A stretch of DNA of 21,647 nucleotides. Source: CAYZJD01 sp964478455. GTDB taxonomy: Bacteria; Acidobacteriota; Terriglobia; Bryobacterales; Bryobacteraceae. Positions 8,208-15,803 of the stretch are shown piece by piece (position 1 is the first letter of the stretch; the number at the start of each line of letters is the position of its first letter). The stretch spans positions 1 to 21,647 of the forward strand of contig CAYZJD010000024.1 in the NCBI GenBank assembly GCA_964478455.1. Reading direction: 5' to 3'. The notes beneath the pieces were generated by a model, which was given only the letters and a program-made list of their open reading frames with translations, did not search any database and was not told where the DNA came from. A program made the position numbers and the translations under genes.

Positions 8208-9587
8208 ATGAGCGCAGAACGATTGCTGGTGGTGGAAGACGACGCCGGCGTCCGCACTACCGTCGTCACCTTCCTCGAGCTCGAAGGCTACCAGGTCGAT
8301 GCCGCCGCATCCAGCGACGAGGCGCTCCGGCATCTTAAGGAACGCACCTACCCGATCGTGATCAGCGACATCTACTTGGATGAGCGCACCGGCCTCGATG
8401 TGCTGGAGGCGGCCCGCGCCGTGGACCCTGGTTGCGCCGTCATCCTGATGACCGCCCGCGGCACCATGGAAACCGTCATGGCAGCTACGCGGGGCGGCGC
8501 GTTCGACTACATCGCCAAGCCGTTCGAGTTGGATGTTCTGTTGGAAGCCGTCCGCAGGGCCGAGGAGGCCCGCGCCGGCGGCGGAGAGGCGGAAGAGGAC
8601 ATCGAAGATCTGCCGGAAACCGACATGATCGGCAGTTCCGGTGAGATGGTGGACATCTATAAAGTCGTCTCACGCGTGGCGCCGACCGACGCCACCGTCC
8701 TCATCGAGGGGGAAACGGGCACCGGCAAGGAACTGATCGCCCGGATGATCCACCGGAACAGCCTTCGCGCCGGCCAGCCCTTCCTCCCGGTTGACTGCGC
8801 CACCATCGCCCCCGCCCTGATGGAGAGCGAACTGTTCGGCGCTCTCCGCGGCGCTTACACCGGCGCCGACCGCGACCGCATGGGCGTCTTCGAGGCCGCC
8901 AACAACGGTACCGTCTTCCTGGACGAAATCGGGGACATCGAGTTGAACCTCCAGATGAAGCTCCTTCGGTTCCTCCAGGAGCGCGAGATCCGCCCGTTGG
9001 GGTCGCCCAAGGCCAAACTCGTGGATGTGCGAGTCATCGCCGCCACCAACCGCGACCTTCAAAATATGGTCGAGCAGGGCAAGTTTCGAGACGACCTCTG
9101 GTTCCGCATCAACGTCATCCGCATCGCGGTTCCGCCGCTGCGCGAGCGCCGGGGCGACGTCCCGCTGCTGGCCCACTATTTCCTTAAGAAGTACAACGAG
9201 CGCTACGGCCTGAGCGCCCGCCTGACGGAGTCCGGAGTCCGCGCAATGGAGGACTACACTTGGCCGGGCAATGTCCGCCAGTTGCAGCACATGATGGAGC
9301 GCATGGTGATCCTTGCGCCGGGCGGGCGCATCGACGACGAGGCGGTGCGTGCGGGGATCCGCGACAGCCAGCCCCGCGAAGCCGGCGGGGAGACCTTGGC
9401 CGATGCCGAGATGGATCAGATCAGAAAGGTGCTGGCCGCAACCGCCGGCAACAAGAGCCGGGCCGCCCGCATCCTCGGCATCGAGCGCAAGACCCTGTAC
9501 CGGAAGCTCGAGCGGATGGAGGCCCTGAATCCCGGAGTCCGCGTGCCGCCCCGTGACCGGGCGGGCCAGGGCCCGGATCCGGATTAG
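8208..9587 (+). CDS. NtrC-type sigma-54-dependent response regulator
   Basis: I start it at ATG 8208, which has GGAG 8 nt upstream; a GTG at 8172 overlapping the kinase stop is the alternative. The 459-residue protein has a receiver domain (acidic pair Asp11/Asp12, phospho-acceptor Asp54 in ISDIYLD, Thr82, Lys104). An AAA+ domain follows with Walker A GETGTGKE (168-175), the sigma-54 contact loop as GAYTGA (215-220, Tyr in place of the usual Phe), Walker B FLDEIGD and WPGNVRQL. It ends with a Fis-type helix-turn-helix (NKSRAARILGIERKTLYRKL). It is almost certainly the partner of the CHASE2 kinase and activates sigma-54 promoters on phosphorylation. I did not find a clear -24/-12 promoter in the window, so its targets probably lie elsewhere. 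Confidence 0.92.
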   Translation: MSAERLLVVEDDAGVRTTVVTFLELEGYQVDAAASSDEALRHLKERTYPIVISDIYLDERTGLDVLEAARAVDPGCAVILMTARGTMETVMAATRGGAFDYIAKPFELDVLLEAVRRAEEARAGGGEAEEDIEDLPETDMIGSSGEMVDIYKVVSRVAPTDATVLIEGETGTGKELIARMIHRNSLRAGQPFLPVDCATIAPALMESELFGALRGAYTGADRDRMGVFEAANNGTVFLDEIGDIELNLQMKLLRFLQEREIRPLGSPKAKLVDVRVIAATNRDLQNMVEQGKFRDDLWFRINVIRIAVPPLRERRGDVPLLAHYFLKKYNERYGLSARLTESGVRAMEDYTWPGNVRQLQHMMERMVILAPGGRIDDEAVRAGIRDSQPREAGGETLADAEMDQIRKVLAATAGNKSRAARILGIERKTLYRKLERMEALNPGVRVPPRDRAGQGPDPD

Positions 9588-9682
9588 ATCAGCTCCATCA
9601 AGCCCCGGCGGTCCTGGTCAATCCAGCCAATTCCGAATTCGCGTGCTTTTTCTCTTTTCTAGGATTACAATCTGGGTAGCTC

Positions 9683-9719
9683 GGCCTGATCGCGAGGCCA
9701 GGATGCAGGTGTGCACCTG
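9683..9719 (+). promoter_or_regulatory. Two adjacent inverted repeats in the leader of the 48-residue gene
   Basis: GGCCT (9683-9687) pairs with AGGCC (9695-9699), and CAGGTG (9706-9711) pairs with CACCTG (9714-9719) around a TG centre. Both lie 20-55 bases ahead of the small-gene ATG and downstream of a TACAAT box at 9666-9671. They could be an operator or small RNA hairpins in the leader; the sequence does not decide this. Confidence 0.3.
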
Positions 9720-9740
9720 GAACAAGGAGGTGTCGAGAGG

Positions 9741-9887
9741 ATGTTCGAGAGCCTCGACGAACACATAAAACACGACAAGAAGGTTGAAACCACCCCAGCC
9801 GAAAGGTGGCTTCCCTTGCTGGTCGCGGTTGTGGGCGGTGTCATCCTGATTATGGGACTCTACTTTGGGGTCCAGATGCTTGAATGA
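9741..9887 (+). CDS. Small single-pass membrane protein, 48 residues
   Basis: The ATG at 9741 opens a 48-codon frame ending at TGA 9887. AAGGAGG (9724-9730) lies upstream at 10 nt spacing, a perfect ribosome-binding core, with a second GAGAGG directly before the ATG. The product has a charged N-terminus rich in Asp, Glu, Lys and His (MFESLDEHIKHDKK), then one membrane helix (about 24-44, LPLLVAVVGGVILIMGLYFG) and a short VQMLE tail. I do not recognise a characterised family. Small Acidobacteriota proteins of similar plan exist in my memory, but I cannot confirm homology. The tail overlaps the end of the convergent glucosaminidase-like gene by 28 bp. It may be an envelope-stress or complex-stabilising peptide; this is a guess from its form. 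Confidence 0.65.
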   Translation: MFESLDEHIKHDKKVETTPAERWLPLLVAVVGGVILIMGLYFGVQMLE

Positions 9888-10399
9888 GTCGCTTGGGTGC
9901 CAGCCGCGCCGGGAGGCAGTCGGCTCGGGCTGAGCCGATTCATTACTGACTTGACCAGCGGGCCATAGCGCGGAAAGGGGTTGTACAGGGAGAGCTTTTC
10001 GTCTAGTTGCTTGTCCCGATAGAGTTCGGAGTGGGTGAGCCGTGCGGCAACATGGTGGATGGAGTCGCGCATCGAGGCGAACTCGGCCTGGCCCGAATCC
10101 CAACCGAAGAGGTTGTTGTTGTTCGCCGCTTTACCTCCTCCCGTCTCAACGAAGCAGATACTCGGAAGGAGCCTCCAATCCAGGTTGTGGCGGTCCGCCG
10201 CAATAAGGAACTCTTCTGCCAGGCTACTGGCCGGGGCTCTCCTCTCCTCAAAGAAGTTCTTTAGAATCAATAGTCTAACATCATCGTCGTAAGACGGGGG
10301 CTCAAATTGCTGCCCCACGCTAGCCGCTGAATGCGACAAGAGCAATCCCGTCAGAAGCAGGACACCTTTCGCAACTGTCGCTCTTACGCGATAACCCAT
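9860..10399 (-). CDS. Exported glucosaminidase/lytic-transglycosylase-like protein
   Basis: The 179-residue product starts with a clear signal peptide (RVRATVAKGVLLLTGLLLSHSAASV). The mature part carries a muramidase-like fold signature: SLAEEFLIAADRHNLDWRLLPSICFVETGGG (about 59-90, with Glu85 in the ETGGG position expected for the catalytic acid), NNNNLFGWDSG and SIHHVAARL, followed by YNPFPRYGPLVKSVM. This suits glucosaminidase or lytic transglycosylase domains acting on peptidoglycan in the periplasm. At about 150 mature residues it is short, so it may be a minimal domain. No Shine-Dalgarno sequence is visible at ATG 10399. An extended -10 box lies about 100 bp upstream. Confidence 0.65.
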   Translation of the reverse strand: MGYRVRATVAKGVLLLTGLLLSHSAASVGQQFEPPSYDDDVRLLILKNFFEERRAPASSLAEEFLIAADRHNLDWRLLPSICFVETGGGKAANNNNLFGWDSGQAEFASMRDSIHHVAARLTHSELYRDKQLDEKLSLYNPFPRYGPLVKSVMNRLSPSRLPPGAAGTQATHSSIWTPK

Positions 10400-10504
10400 T
10401 GATTCTAAATAGAGTTCCCAGAAGAAGGGACTCGGACGAATGGAAACAGGTCGACTTGGTTCTCAAGCGCCCAATGCGATCAGGCAGAAGCGCTGCATGG
10501 GGGA

Positions 10505-10513
10505 AGTATAGCA
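10505..10513 (-). promoter_or_regulatory. Extended -10 promoter element for the glucosaminidase-like gene
   Basis: The minus strand reads TGCTATACT (10513 down to 10505), a TGn-extended -10 box. Transcription would begin near 10498 and leave a leader of about 98 nt before the ATG at 10399. No clear -35 element is present, as expected for extended -10 promoters. Confidence 0.4.
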
Positions 10514-10556
10514 TGTGCGGCACCCGGGGCTCCGGAGCCGGCGGCGGGAAGACAAG

Positions 10557-10580
10557 AAGCCCCGGCCTGAGCCGGGGCTT
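10557..10580 (-). terminator. Rho-independent terminator after the FecR-like gene
   Basis: AAGCCCCGGC (10557-10566) and GCCGGGGCTT (10571-10580) form a perfect 10-bp stem around a 4-base CTGA loop. On the minus strand it lies about 45 bases past the FecR-like stop and is followed by a pyrimidine-rich CTTGTCTTCC tract. Confidence 0.75.
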
Positions 10581-10624
10581 TGAGGAAACGAGTGAACCGG
10601 ACTATTTCGAACGAATTCTGTGGA

Positions 10625-11505
10625 TTACCTGCTGACAGTGCCTTGTGGCTCTTCGTCACTGAGAGCGACAGCCGCGCTGGCCCCAGCGCCGGCCGCGACG
10701 ATCACCCCGGCAATGACGGCCTTCTTCGTCCCCCCGCCAGCGGCCGTTGTGGCCTTGCCCCCTGCCTTCGTTCCGGCATCCCTTGGAGTCCCTGGCGCAG
10801 GACAGCCTCCTGACAGTACCTTAACCTTTGCTACCTGAATGGCGTTGGGATCTCCGTGGTTAGCGCCGATGATCTCAACCCGGCGGCCCGCGTACTTCTC
10901 AAGTCCACTGCCCCGGAGTCGGAAGGTGACCGAGGCCGTGTCGTCCCTCAGTTCAAAGCCGTCGCCCACCTTCTGGACGCACCCGCTAACGGTGAACGGC
11001 GCCTCCGCTCCCGCTGCCTGCGGCTCGAAAGCGAGGGAGTTCCCCGCCGCCACGCTGGCAACGAGCAACCCGCCCGAGGTCGTAACGCTCACCGGAGCCG
11101 AAACCGCCTCAACTTCCACGATGTTGCCCGTCCCCACCTGCACGCGGGCCGCCCCAGCCGGCGACGGCAGCACGTGCAGATTCCTCACCTCAAGCCGATA
11201 CCCGGACTGTCCTTGGACTCGCCCCGTGCCCTTCTCCAGGATGAGTCTGTCCCGGTATACCGTGCCTCTTGATCCGGCGCCGAGCTCCAGGCGGGTGCCT
11301 CCATTCAAGTCCAGCACCGACGGAGTCCCGCTGGTCTCCACGACGCTTCCTTCGAACAATGTGGCGTTGCCGGTCACTGGCGCCTGACCCACACGAAAGC
11401 TTCCAGACGATGTGGCGATTCCGATCCCCCCGTCGCCGCCCAGCCGGCTGCCAGAGCCACCGTGAGAAACAGCGACAATCCTTGCGCAAACCTCGATTGA
11501 AACAC
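10625..11505 (-). pseudogene. FecR-like exported protein, frame broken at a G6 run
   Basis: The strongest start is GTG 11505: it follows GAAGGAGG at 7 nt spacing and gives a clean signal peptide (FQSRFAQGLSLFLTVALAAGW). That frame leaves the gene at the run of six G at 11426-11431. One extra G would join it to the long frame that begins GIGIATSSGSFRVGQ and runs to 10625. That part has a FecR domain (GNATLFEGSVVETSG, LDLNGGTRLELGAGSRG, GNIVEVEAVSAPVSV), a second small beta domain (FTVSGCVQKVGDGFELRD through VEIIGANHGD), a Gly/Ala/Lys linker and a C-terminal membrane helix (KKAVIAGVIVAAGAGASAAV). The break could be a real mutation, a sequencing error or slippage. No ECF sigma factor or TonB receptor is nearby, so a classical FecR role is unlikely. 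Confidence 0.7.
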
Positions 11506-11585
11506 CCGCGTGCCTCCTTCTTCCTCGAATCTCCGAGCGATTGACTTCACGCGAGTTCCATCGGCTGGTTCCGAGCCCGGCCTGA

Positions 11586-11597
11586 GGCCCTAGGGCC
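11586..11597. repeat. 12-bp perfect palindrome in the divergent intergenic region
   Basis: GGCCCTAGGGCC is a perfect palindrome in the 118 bp between the divergent FecR-like and TPR genes. It sits about 10 bases upstream of the -10 box of the TPR gene, where a repressor or activator could bind. GC-rich palindromes of this size also occur by chance. Confidence 0.3.
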
Positions 11598-11604
11598 ATT
11601 TCCG

Positions 11605-11613
11605 TGCTAAATT
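11605..11613 (+). promoter_or_regulatory. Extended -10 box for the TPR gene, near-leaderless
   Basis: TGCTAAATT at 11605-11613 is a TGn-extended -10 box. Initiation 7 bases further on would fall near 11620, four bases before the GTG at 11624. No ribosome-binding site lies between. Confidence 0.4.
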
Positions 11614-11623
11614 ACAGACAAAC

Positions 11624-12898
11624 GTGGACCGGAACAGCTCAAAGGTGACGGCGCGGCCGACCGCCACCGCACCGGGCACAGAGAGGCTTTCCCGCCGTAT
11701 CCTTCTGAATCTCCTCCTATTAGCCGCCGTGACCGGCCTCGCGATCGCGACCTGGCACACGGTACGCCTCGGATACGCCGACTGGCTCTTCCACCGGGGT
11801 TCCCCTGAGGACGGGCACCGCGCCGCCGGACTGGTTCCAGGCAATGCCCGTTATTGGTCAGGAGCGTCACCCCCACAACCGGCTGAAGCGGTTCGCCACA
11901 ATCCCCGGGATGCCGACTCCTGGATCCGGCTCGGCCTCGCGGCTGAAATGAAGGGCGATCCGGCCGAAGCGGAACGGTGTCTGACTCAAGCGGCGCGCGT
12001 GAACCGCACCTACGTGCCCTGCTGGACACTGGCCAACTTCTACTTCCGCCGGGGTGATCGCGACAAGTTCTGGCTTTGGGCACGCCGGTCGGCGGAGATG
12101 GCTTACCAGGACCAGTCGGCACTGTTCGACCTCTGCTGGCGTATTTCGCAATCGCCGGAGGAGATCCTCAACCGCGCCATACCCGAGCGCGGTCCCGTTC
12201 TGGCCCAGTACCTGCGCTTTCTCCTCGAGCGCGGGCGGCTTGAGGCCGCCGGAGCTCCCGCGCGCCTGTTGCTGGCCAGAGCGGGTCCGACGGAGCGGGA
12301 CCTGCTGCTGGCATATTGCGACCGCCTGCTTTCCGCCGGCGACACCAGCGCGGCCGTTCAGACCTGGAACGTTTTGGCGGACAAGCGTCTCATCGCACAC
12401 GCTCCGCTGCGCCCGGAATCCGGAGAATCTCTTACCAACGGTCGCTTTCTGAGCGAGCCGATGTCGGTGGCGTTCGATTGGCGGTACCCGCGGTTGGAAG
12501 GCGTCTCGCGCAAGCGGGCAGGCACGGAAGGCGGTCTGCGCATCGAGTTCTCCGGCCACCAGCCGGAGAACTGCCTGATCCTCGAGCAGATCGTTCCCGT
12601 CGCCCGGGGCGCGGGCTACCGCCTGGAGGTGGAGTACCGAACGGCGGGGATCGCCGCCGGCTCGGGTCTGCGCTGGATAGTCATCGATCCGGCCTCAGGC
12701 CGGTTGCTCTCGACGGCAGGTTTCGACGCCGCCGGCGAATCCTGGGTCACTTCCGGCCTGACATTCTCCACGCCGCCCGGCGCCGATCGCGCGCTTCTCC
12801 AACTCGCTTACGGGCGCGCCCCCGGCACGGCACGCATCGAAGGCACGTTGTGGCTGCGCCGCGTGGCGTTGCGGCTTGTCAGTAAGGAGACACCGTGA
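11624..12898 (+). CDS. Membrane-anchored TPR protein with C-terminal beta-sandwich-like domain
   Basis: The 424-residue protein starts at GTG 11624 and has one membrane helix (about 24-45, RRILLNLLLLAAVTGLAIATW), so it is probably anchored with the bulk outside. Residues about 80-245 hold degenerate tetratricopeptide repeats (DADSWIRLGLAAEMKGDPAEAERCL, PCWTLANFYFRRGDRDKFWLWARRS). The C-terminal 170 residues look like a beta-rich, carbohydrate-binding-like module (SLTNGRFLSEPMSVAFDW, FSGHQPENCLILEQIVPV, GYRLEVEYRT). TPR proteins of this plan often sit in exopolysaccharide or exosortase loci, but none is visible here, so the role is open. The gene diverges from the FecR-like gene and its end overlaps the BON gene by 20 bp. 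Confidence 0.65.
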   Translation: MDRNSSKVTARPTATAPGTERLSRRILLNLLLLAAVTGLAIATWHTVRLGYADWLFHRGSPEDGHRAAGLVPGNARYWSGASPPQPAEAVRHNPRDADSWIRLGLAAEMKGDPAEAERCLTQAARVNRTYVPCWTLANFYFRRGDRDKFWLWARRSAEMAYQDQSALFDLCWRISQSPEEILNRAIPERGPVLAQYLRFLLERGRLEAAGAPARLLLARAGPTERDLLLAYCDRLLSAGDTSAAVQTWNVLADKRLIAHAPLRPESGESLTNGRFLSEPMSVAFDWRYPRLEGVSRKRAGTEGGLRIEFSGHQPENCLILEQIVPVARGAGYRLEVEYRTAGIAAGSGLRWIVIDPASGRLLSTAGFDAAGESWVTSGLTFSTPPGADRALLQLAYGRAPGTARIEGTLWLRRVALRLVSKETP

Positions 12899-13172
12899 GT
12901 TCGTTGACGACCTTGGCGACGCCTTTGACTTTGCGGGCGAGTTTCTCGGCGCGGAGTTTCTGCTTCTCCGTGCGCACCTTGCCTCGCATGGTGACGACGC
13001 CTTCCTTCACCTCGACCTCAAATCCTCCGCCTTTCACCTGAGAGTCGGAAGCCAGCTTGCGGCGCACCTGGTCGTAGATGACGTCGTCGGAGACCTTCTC
13101 CTCGGCGTAGAGAACGGCCACGGAAGTGACCACCAGCGAGAGAATGAGTACGCTCGACATGAGCCGCATCAT
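12879..13172 (-). CDS. Small exported BON-domain protein
   Basis: The 97-residue protein has a signal peptide (MMRLMSSVLILSLVVTSVAVLYA) and a single BON domain: SDDVIYDQVRRKLASD, VEVKEGVVTMRGKV, and LARKVKGVAKVVNELTV. BON domains are thought to bind phospholipid or envelope surfaces (OsmY, Kbp-like proteins). Its ATG overlaps the TGA of era by 4 bp (13169-13172), so it is translationally coupled as the last gene of the phoH-ybeY-corC-era unit. Its own end overlaps the convergent TPR gene by 20 bp. With just one BON unit and no OsmY-type tandem copy, it may work as an oligomer. Confidence 0.8.
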   Translation of the reverse strand: MMRLMSSVLILSLVVTSVAVLYAEEKVSDDVIYDQVRRKLASDSQVKGGGFEVEVKEGVVTMRGKVRTEKQKLRAEKLARKVKGVAKVVNELTVSPY

Positions 13173-14098
13173 TGTTCTACCTCAGCGCCTGCCATCGAAC
13201 GCCAGTCTACCGCATTGAGGAACTGCGGGTTCTCCCGCCAGTTCGGGCGCACCTTCACATGAAGCTCGAGAAAGACCTTGCGGCCGAACAGCGCCTCCAT
13301 CTCGTGACGCGCACCGGCGCCGATGCGCTTGAGCATCGAGCCGCCGGCGCCGATCACGATCCCTTTCTGGCCGTCCCGCTCCACGTAGATCGTCGCGGCG
13401 ATGCGGGTGAGCTTCGGAGTCTCCTCCCACTGGTCCACCAGGACGGCAACGGCGTGCGGGACTTCTTCGCGGGTCTCGCGCAGAACCTTCTCGCGGACCA
13501 GTTCGGCTGCAAGAAAGCGCTCCGGCTGGTCGGTGAGGTAGTCCGGCGGGAAGTAGGGTGGACCTTCGGGCAGCCGGGCCACGATGGCCGAGACGAGCGT
13601 GTCCACGCCTTCGCCGGAGAGAGCGGAGATGGGAATGTATTCCTCGAAGGAGTGCAGACTGCGGTATTGGTCGATCAGAGAAAGCAGGGCCGGCTTCTGT
13701 TTCAGGCGATCGATCTTGTTGAGCAGGAGCAGCGACGGAGTGCGCGCGCGGCGCACCATCTCCACCGCCTCGCGGTCCTGCTCGGTGAATGTCCTGGTTG
13801 CGTCCATCAGGTAAAGAAGGAGGTCGCGTTCCTCCAGAGCCGCTTTCACCACTTCGAGCATGCGCCGGTTCAGCGCGGTGTCGGGCTTGTGAATGCCCGG
13901 AGTGTCCAGCAGGACGACCTGCGCCCCCGGCAGGTTCAGGACGCCCTGAATTGAGGTGCGCGTGGTCTGCGGTTTCTCGGCGACGATGGCCAGCTTGGCG
14001 CCCACCAGGGCATTAAGGAGGGTTGACTTGCCGGAGTTCGGCCGGCCCAGGATCGACACGAAGCCGGAGACGAACCTTTGCTTGTGCGCCTCAGTCAT
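13169..14098 (-). CDS. era: GTPase Era
   Basis: This is the essential GTPase that binds the 3' end of 16S rRNA and drives 30S assembly at the cytoplasmic membrane. The start is ATG 14098 (309 residues); the open frame upstream is a shadow of corC. The G motifs are complete: GRPNSGKST (18-26), TTRTSIQG (switch I), DTPGIH (G3), NKID (G4) and SALSG (G5). The C-terminal KH domain carries GQKGIVIGAGGSMLKRIG. The length is normal for Era. The start overlaps the end of corC by 8 bp and the stop overlaps the BON gene by 4 bp. Confidence 0.97.
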   Translation of the reverse strand: MTEAHKQRFVSGFVSILGRPNSGKSTLLNALVGAKLAIVAEKPQTTRTSIQGVLNLPGAQVVLLDTPGIHKPDTALNRRMLEVVKAALEERDLLLYLMDATRTFTEQDREAVEMVRRARTPSLLLLNKIDRLKQKPALLSLIDQYRSLHSFEEYIPISALSGEGVDTLVSAIVARLPEGPPYFPPDYLTDQPERFLAAELVREKVLRETREEVPHAVAVLVDQWEETPKLTRIAATIYVERDGQKGIVIGAGGSMLKRIGAGARHEMEALFGRKVFLELHVKVRPNWRENPQFLNAVDWRSMAGAEVEQ

Positions 14099-15344
14099 GA
14101 TGGGAACGGGCGACGCGAAGCTGCTCGACCCGAAGGTCGTTGGCCGAGAGCACCTCGAGGCGGATCCCGTCGCGCTCCACCACTTCGCCGGCGCGGGGCA
14201 CGCGCCCGAGCCACTCCGCCGCCAGTCCGGCAATGGTGGTGGACTCGGTGCCTTCCGGGCGGCGGTACTCGAGCAGGTCCTGAAGCCGGTCCACGTCGCA
14301 ACTGCCGGCCATCACGTAGCCGCCGGCGCCGTCGGGCGTGACGTCAAGCTCGGGTTCGTGCTCGTCGCGGATTTCGCCGAGGATCTCCTCGACCAGGTCC
14401 TCCATGGTCGCCAGGCCGGCCGTGTTGCCATACTCGTCGATCACGATGGCCACGTGAGCGCGGTCCTCCTGCATCTCGCGCATCAGCTCTTGCACGGGCT
14501 TGGTCTCCGGAACGAGGCGGACCGGACGCATCAGGTCGCGGACCGACCGCCGCAATCGCTCCTCCTCGTCCAGCTCGAACATGTCGCGAACATGCACGAA
14601 GCCAACCACGCGGTCGATCGAGCCGTCATAGACGGGGATGCGCGAGTATTGCTCGTTGATCACAAGCTGCCGCAGGTCCTCCAAAGACTTCGAGGAATCG
14701 ATGGCCACGATGTTCGGGCGCGGCGTCATGACCTCGCGCACGGTCTTGTCGCCGAAGGCCACTGCGGCATGGATGAGCTTGCGGTCGTCCTCCTCGATGA
14801 GGCCCTCCTCCGCGCCGGCGTCAATCAAGGCGTCGATGTGCTCGGCCGGGCTGGGGGGTTCCTCGGCCTGTTCGGCGGATTCGGCCAGCTCGACCACGGA
14901 CTGGAAGAACTCCAGCACCGCGATCAGCGGGCGCACCCCGGCCGCCATCACGCGAAGCAGGGGAACCAGCGGCAGCAGCCAGCGGCCGGAACTCTTGCGA
15001 TAGAGGGTTTGCGGCACGATGTAGGTTCCCGCGAGAACCACCAGCCAGGAGGCGAGGCTCGCCTCGGCCAACCCGCGCCAGAGCGGGGCTTGGCGGGTGC
15101 TGAAGAGGCCGAAGACGACGACGCCCAGCAGAACGATGGTGGTGTGCTTGATCAGCGAGAACGCGAGCGCCCCGCGGGCCGACTGAAGACCCATCCGCGC
15201 TTGCAGGCTCTCTTTGAAGAAGGCGAGCGCCGGCAGCTCCTCACGGCGAAGCCGCAGCGATTCGAGGTACATCACCTGGACGAAGGTCACCGGCACCAGC
15301 GACAGGGCAAACCACGCCGCCAGGATGATGAGGAGCGCCGTCAT
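14091..15344 (-). CDS. corC: CorC/HlyC-family CNNM and CBS-domain transporter
   Basis: The 417-residue protein has an N-terminal CNNM (DUF21) membrane domain (about 1-150: TALLIILAAWFALSLVPVTF, SLIKHTTIVLLGVVVFGLF, WLVVLAGTYIV). An acidic linker and a CBS pair follow (from about 180: GLIEEDDRKLIHA, REVMTPRPNIVAID, YSRIPVYDGSID, VVGFVHVRD), then the CorC_HlyC domain (about 335-415: GGYVMAGSCDVDRL). Proteins of this type export or exchange magnesium or related ions. The CNNM part has a few changed positions, so the transported ion is inferred. It lies between ybeY (4-bp overlap) and era (8-bp overlap), so it is translated with ribosome-maturation genes, as in many bacteria. Confidence 0.9.
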   Translation of the reverse strand: MTALLIILAAWFALSLVPVTFVQVMYLESLRLRREELPALAFFKESLQARMGLQSARGALAFSLIKHTTIVLLGVVVFGLFSTRQAPLWRGLAEASLASWLVVLAGTYIVPQTLYRKSSGRWLLPLVPLLRVMAAGVRPLIAVLEFFQSVVELAESAEQAEEPPSPAEHIDALIDAGAEEGLIEEDDRKLIHAAVAFGDKTVREVMTPRPNIVAIDSSKSLEDLRQLVINEQYSRIPVYDGSIDRVVGFVHVRDMFELDEEERLRRSVRDLMRPVRLVPETKPVQELMREMQEDRAHVAIVIDEYGNTAGLATMEDLVEEILGEIRDEHEPELDVTPDGAGGYVMAGSCDVDRLQDLLEYRRPEGTESTTIAGLAAEWLGRVPRAGEVVERDGIRLEVLSANDLRVEQLRVARSHHD

Positions 15345-15787
15345 CGTCGCACCCGTTCGGTGAGGCTGCCGGGCAGGCTGAGTTTCTTCCGCCAGCGGGC
15401 TTCAGCCCGCGCCATGCGGCCGCCGTCCGTTTCGTGGTCCATGCCGGTCAGATGCAATACGCCGTGCAGCATCAGGATGCGCAGTTCCTGGAGCATCGAA
15501 TGACCGTAGCGGCGGGCTTGCGCTGTTGCCCGTTCCACCGAGATCGCGATCTCGCCCAGGAACCCATCGGGGCCATGCTCCGGGAAAGACAGCACGTCCG
15601 TCGGACGATCCTTGCCGAGGAAGCGGCGATTCAGCCGGCGCAACTCGCGGTCGCCGGCCAGCAGGCAGGTGAACCGGCGGCCGCCGGCGACCTCCTCTCG
15701 AAGCCGCCCGGCGAATTCCCGCAGGGGCCTCCGCGGAAGACCGGCGGCCGGCCCAAAAAACAGGAGTGAGTCGTCTGAACTCGACAT
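15341..15787 (-). CDS. ybeY: Endoribonuclease YbeY
   Basis: YbeY matures 16S rRNA and takes part in ribosome quality control. The 148-residue length is typical. The zinc motif HGVLHLTGMDH is intact (His108, His112, His118), and the upstream core LLAGDRELRRLN and KDRPTDVLSFPE is present. The start at ATG 15787 lies 16 bp after the phoH stop, and its stop overlaps corC by 4 bp. The order phoH-ybeY-corC-era is widely conserved and supports the name. Confidence 0.95.
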   Translation of the reverse strand: MSSSDDSLLFFGPAAGLPRRPLREFAGRLREEVAGGRRFTCLLAGDRELRRLNRRFLGKDRPTDVLSFPEHGPDGFLGEIAISVERATAQARRYGHSMLQELRILMLHGVLHLTGMDHETDGGRMARAEARWRKKLSLPGSLTERVRR

Positions 15788-15803
15788 TGGCTAGAGCCCG
15801 GCT

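Noticed and set aside
10463..10500. An 11-codon frame (MQRFCLIALGA) in the leader of the glucosaminidase-like gene
   Set aside because: It has no ribosome-binding site and no attenuator-like structure, so a leader peptide is not supported.
13956..15503. A 515-codon plus-strand frame opposite corC and ybeY
   Set aside because: It is the His/Gly/Arg-rich antisense shadow of genes with complete family motifs on the minus strand.
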